A stretch of 64,000 nucleotides of DNA, taken from positions 124,833 through 188,832 of the forward strand of contig NZ_BMZG01000004.1 in the NCBI RefSeq assembly GCF_014652675.1. Direction: 5' to 3'. The stretch is from Formosimonas limnophila (lineage in GTDB: Bacteria; Pseudomonadota; Gammaproteobacteria; Burkholderiales; Burkholderiaceae). The translations under genes were made by a program, and so were the position numbers. The notes under the pieces were generated by a model that saw only the letters and a list, made by a program, of their open reading frames with translations, was not told the DNA's origin and made no database searches. Shown here one piece after another: positions 63,705-64,000 of the stretch; position 1 is the stretch's first letter; each line of letters begins with the position of its first letter.

Positions 63705-64000
63705 CTATTGACGTTCTTTGACTTCTGTTGAAATCTTGTCAATGAACGCATCCAAAGCCACCACACCCAAGTCAACATTGCCTCGCGCACGAACTGCGAC
63801 GCTGTTGCTGTCACGTTCTTTGTCGCCGACGACGAGAATGTAAGGTGTTTTTTGTAAGCTGTGCTCGCGTATTTTATACGTAATCTTCTCGTTACGCAAA
63901 TCTGTTTGCACCCTAAGTCCTTGTTTTTGCAATTCTTGTGCCACTTGCGCCACATATTCGGCCTGACTTTGCGAAATGTTGCAAATCACGACCTGAACAG
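63705..64000 (-). CDS. thrS: Threonine--tRNA ligase, C-terminal part (cut by window edge)
   Basis: The last 98 or so residues of ThrRS, the anticodon-binding domain. It reads [15 protein letters not shown], then [35 protein letters not shown], and ends with the conserved [11 protein letters not shown] region. The gene continues beyond the right edge. Its position before infC is typical. Confidence 0.95.
   Translation of the reverse strand, partial: VQVVICNISQSQAEYVAQVAQELQKQGLRVQTDLRNEKITYKIREHSLQKTPYILVVGDKERDSNSVAVRARGNVDLGVVALDAFIDKISTEVKERQ

Overview
The window looks like a chromosomal segment of a betaproteobacterium, most likely a Burkholderiales-type organism with moderate rather than high GC. 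Several gene orders point that way: surE-pcm-nlpD-rlmD, fbaA-purC-purE-purK-sua5, thrS-infC-rpmI-rplT-pheS-pheT-ihfA-merR, and argC next to erpA after rplM-rpsI. A lysine/alanine/proline histone-H1-like protein and a ccoNOQP-ccoGH cluster fit the same picture. The genus cannot be fixed from sequence reading alone.

Layout. 0-8.9 kb: xylose utilisation (xylulokinase, xylose isomerase, XylFGH ABC importer) plus aldose 1-epimerase; no xylose regulator lies inside the window. 8.9-16.5 kb: housekeeping genes on both strands (DsbC-like, ubiquinone-type monooxygenase, tRNA-Arg, H1-like protein, YggU, OsmC, L13/S9, ArgC, ErpA). 16.6-22.2 kb: cbb3 cytochrome oxidase ccoNOQP with ccoG and ccoH. 22.2-30.8 kb: an accessory stretch ending at tRNA-Pro. 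It holds a broken type I methylase gene, a six-gene cluster (thermostable-hemolysin-family/GNAT-like protein, AMP-dependent ligase, SDR, response regulator, histidine kinase, Fe(II)/2-oxoglutarate oxygenase), a degraded IS3 fragment and a pair of overlapping genes. 31-46.5 kb: surE-pcm-nlpD-rlmD, pgk, fbaA, purC-purE-[small membrane protein]-purK-sua5-hemerythrin, and an MFS exporter. 46.6-56.8 kb: TSUP permease, acyl-CoA dehydrogenase with etfAB, a ZIP transporter, a FixLJ-like two-component pair, a phosphoglycolate-phosphatase-like HAD protein, a MerR regulator and ihfA. 57-64 kb: the pheT...thrS translation block on the minus strand, interrupted between pheS and pheT by small accessory genes and a duplicated pheT 5' end.

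How the genes work together. XylFGH brings in xylose, GalM can interconvert sugar anomers, and XylA/XylB convert xylose to xylulose 5-phosphate. The acyl-CoA dehydrogenase would pass electrons to EtfAB. CcoNOQP is a high-affinity terminal oxidase, and CcoG/CcoH serve its assembly. The most interesting candidate system is the 23.1-29.0 kb cluster. An acyltransferase-like fold, an acyl-activating ligase, a reductase and an oxygenase are combined with a dedicated two-component sensor, which reads like synthesis and sensing of a small molecule.

Other notable points: a mobile-looking twin-hairpin repeat that supplies stop codons to the genes it abuts; a candidate small RNA with an anti-Shine-Dalgarno loop upstream of rplM; an infC gene that appears to start at ATC; and an A-run frameshift splitting a secreted NYDNS-repeat protein. 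Gene names rest on recognised motifs and gene order. No database search was run.
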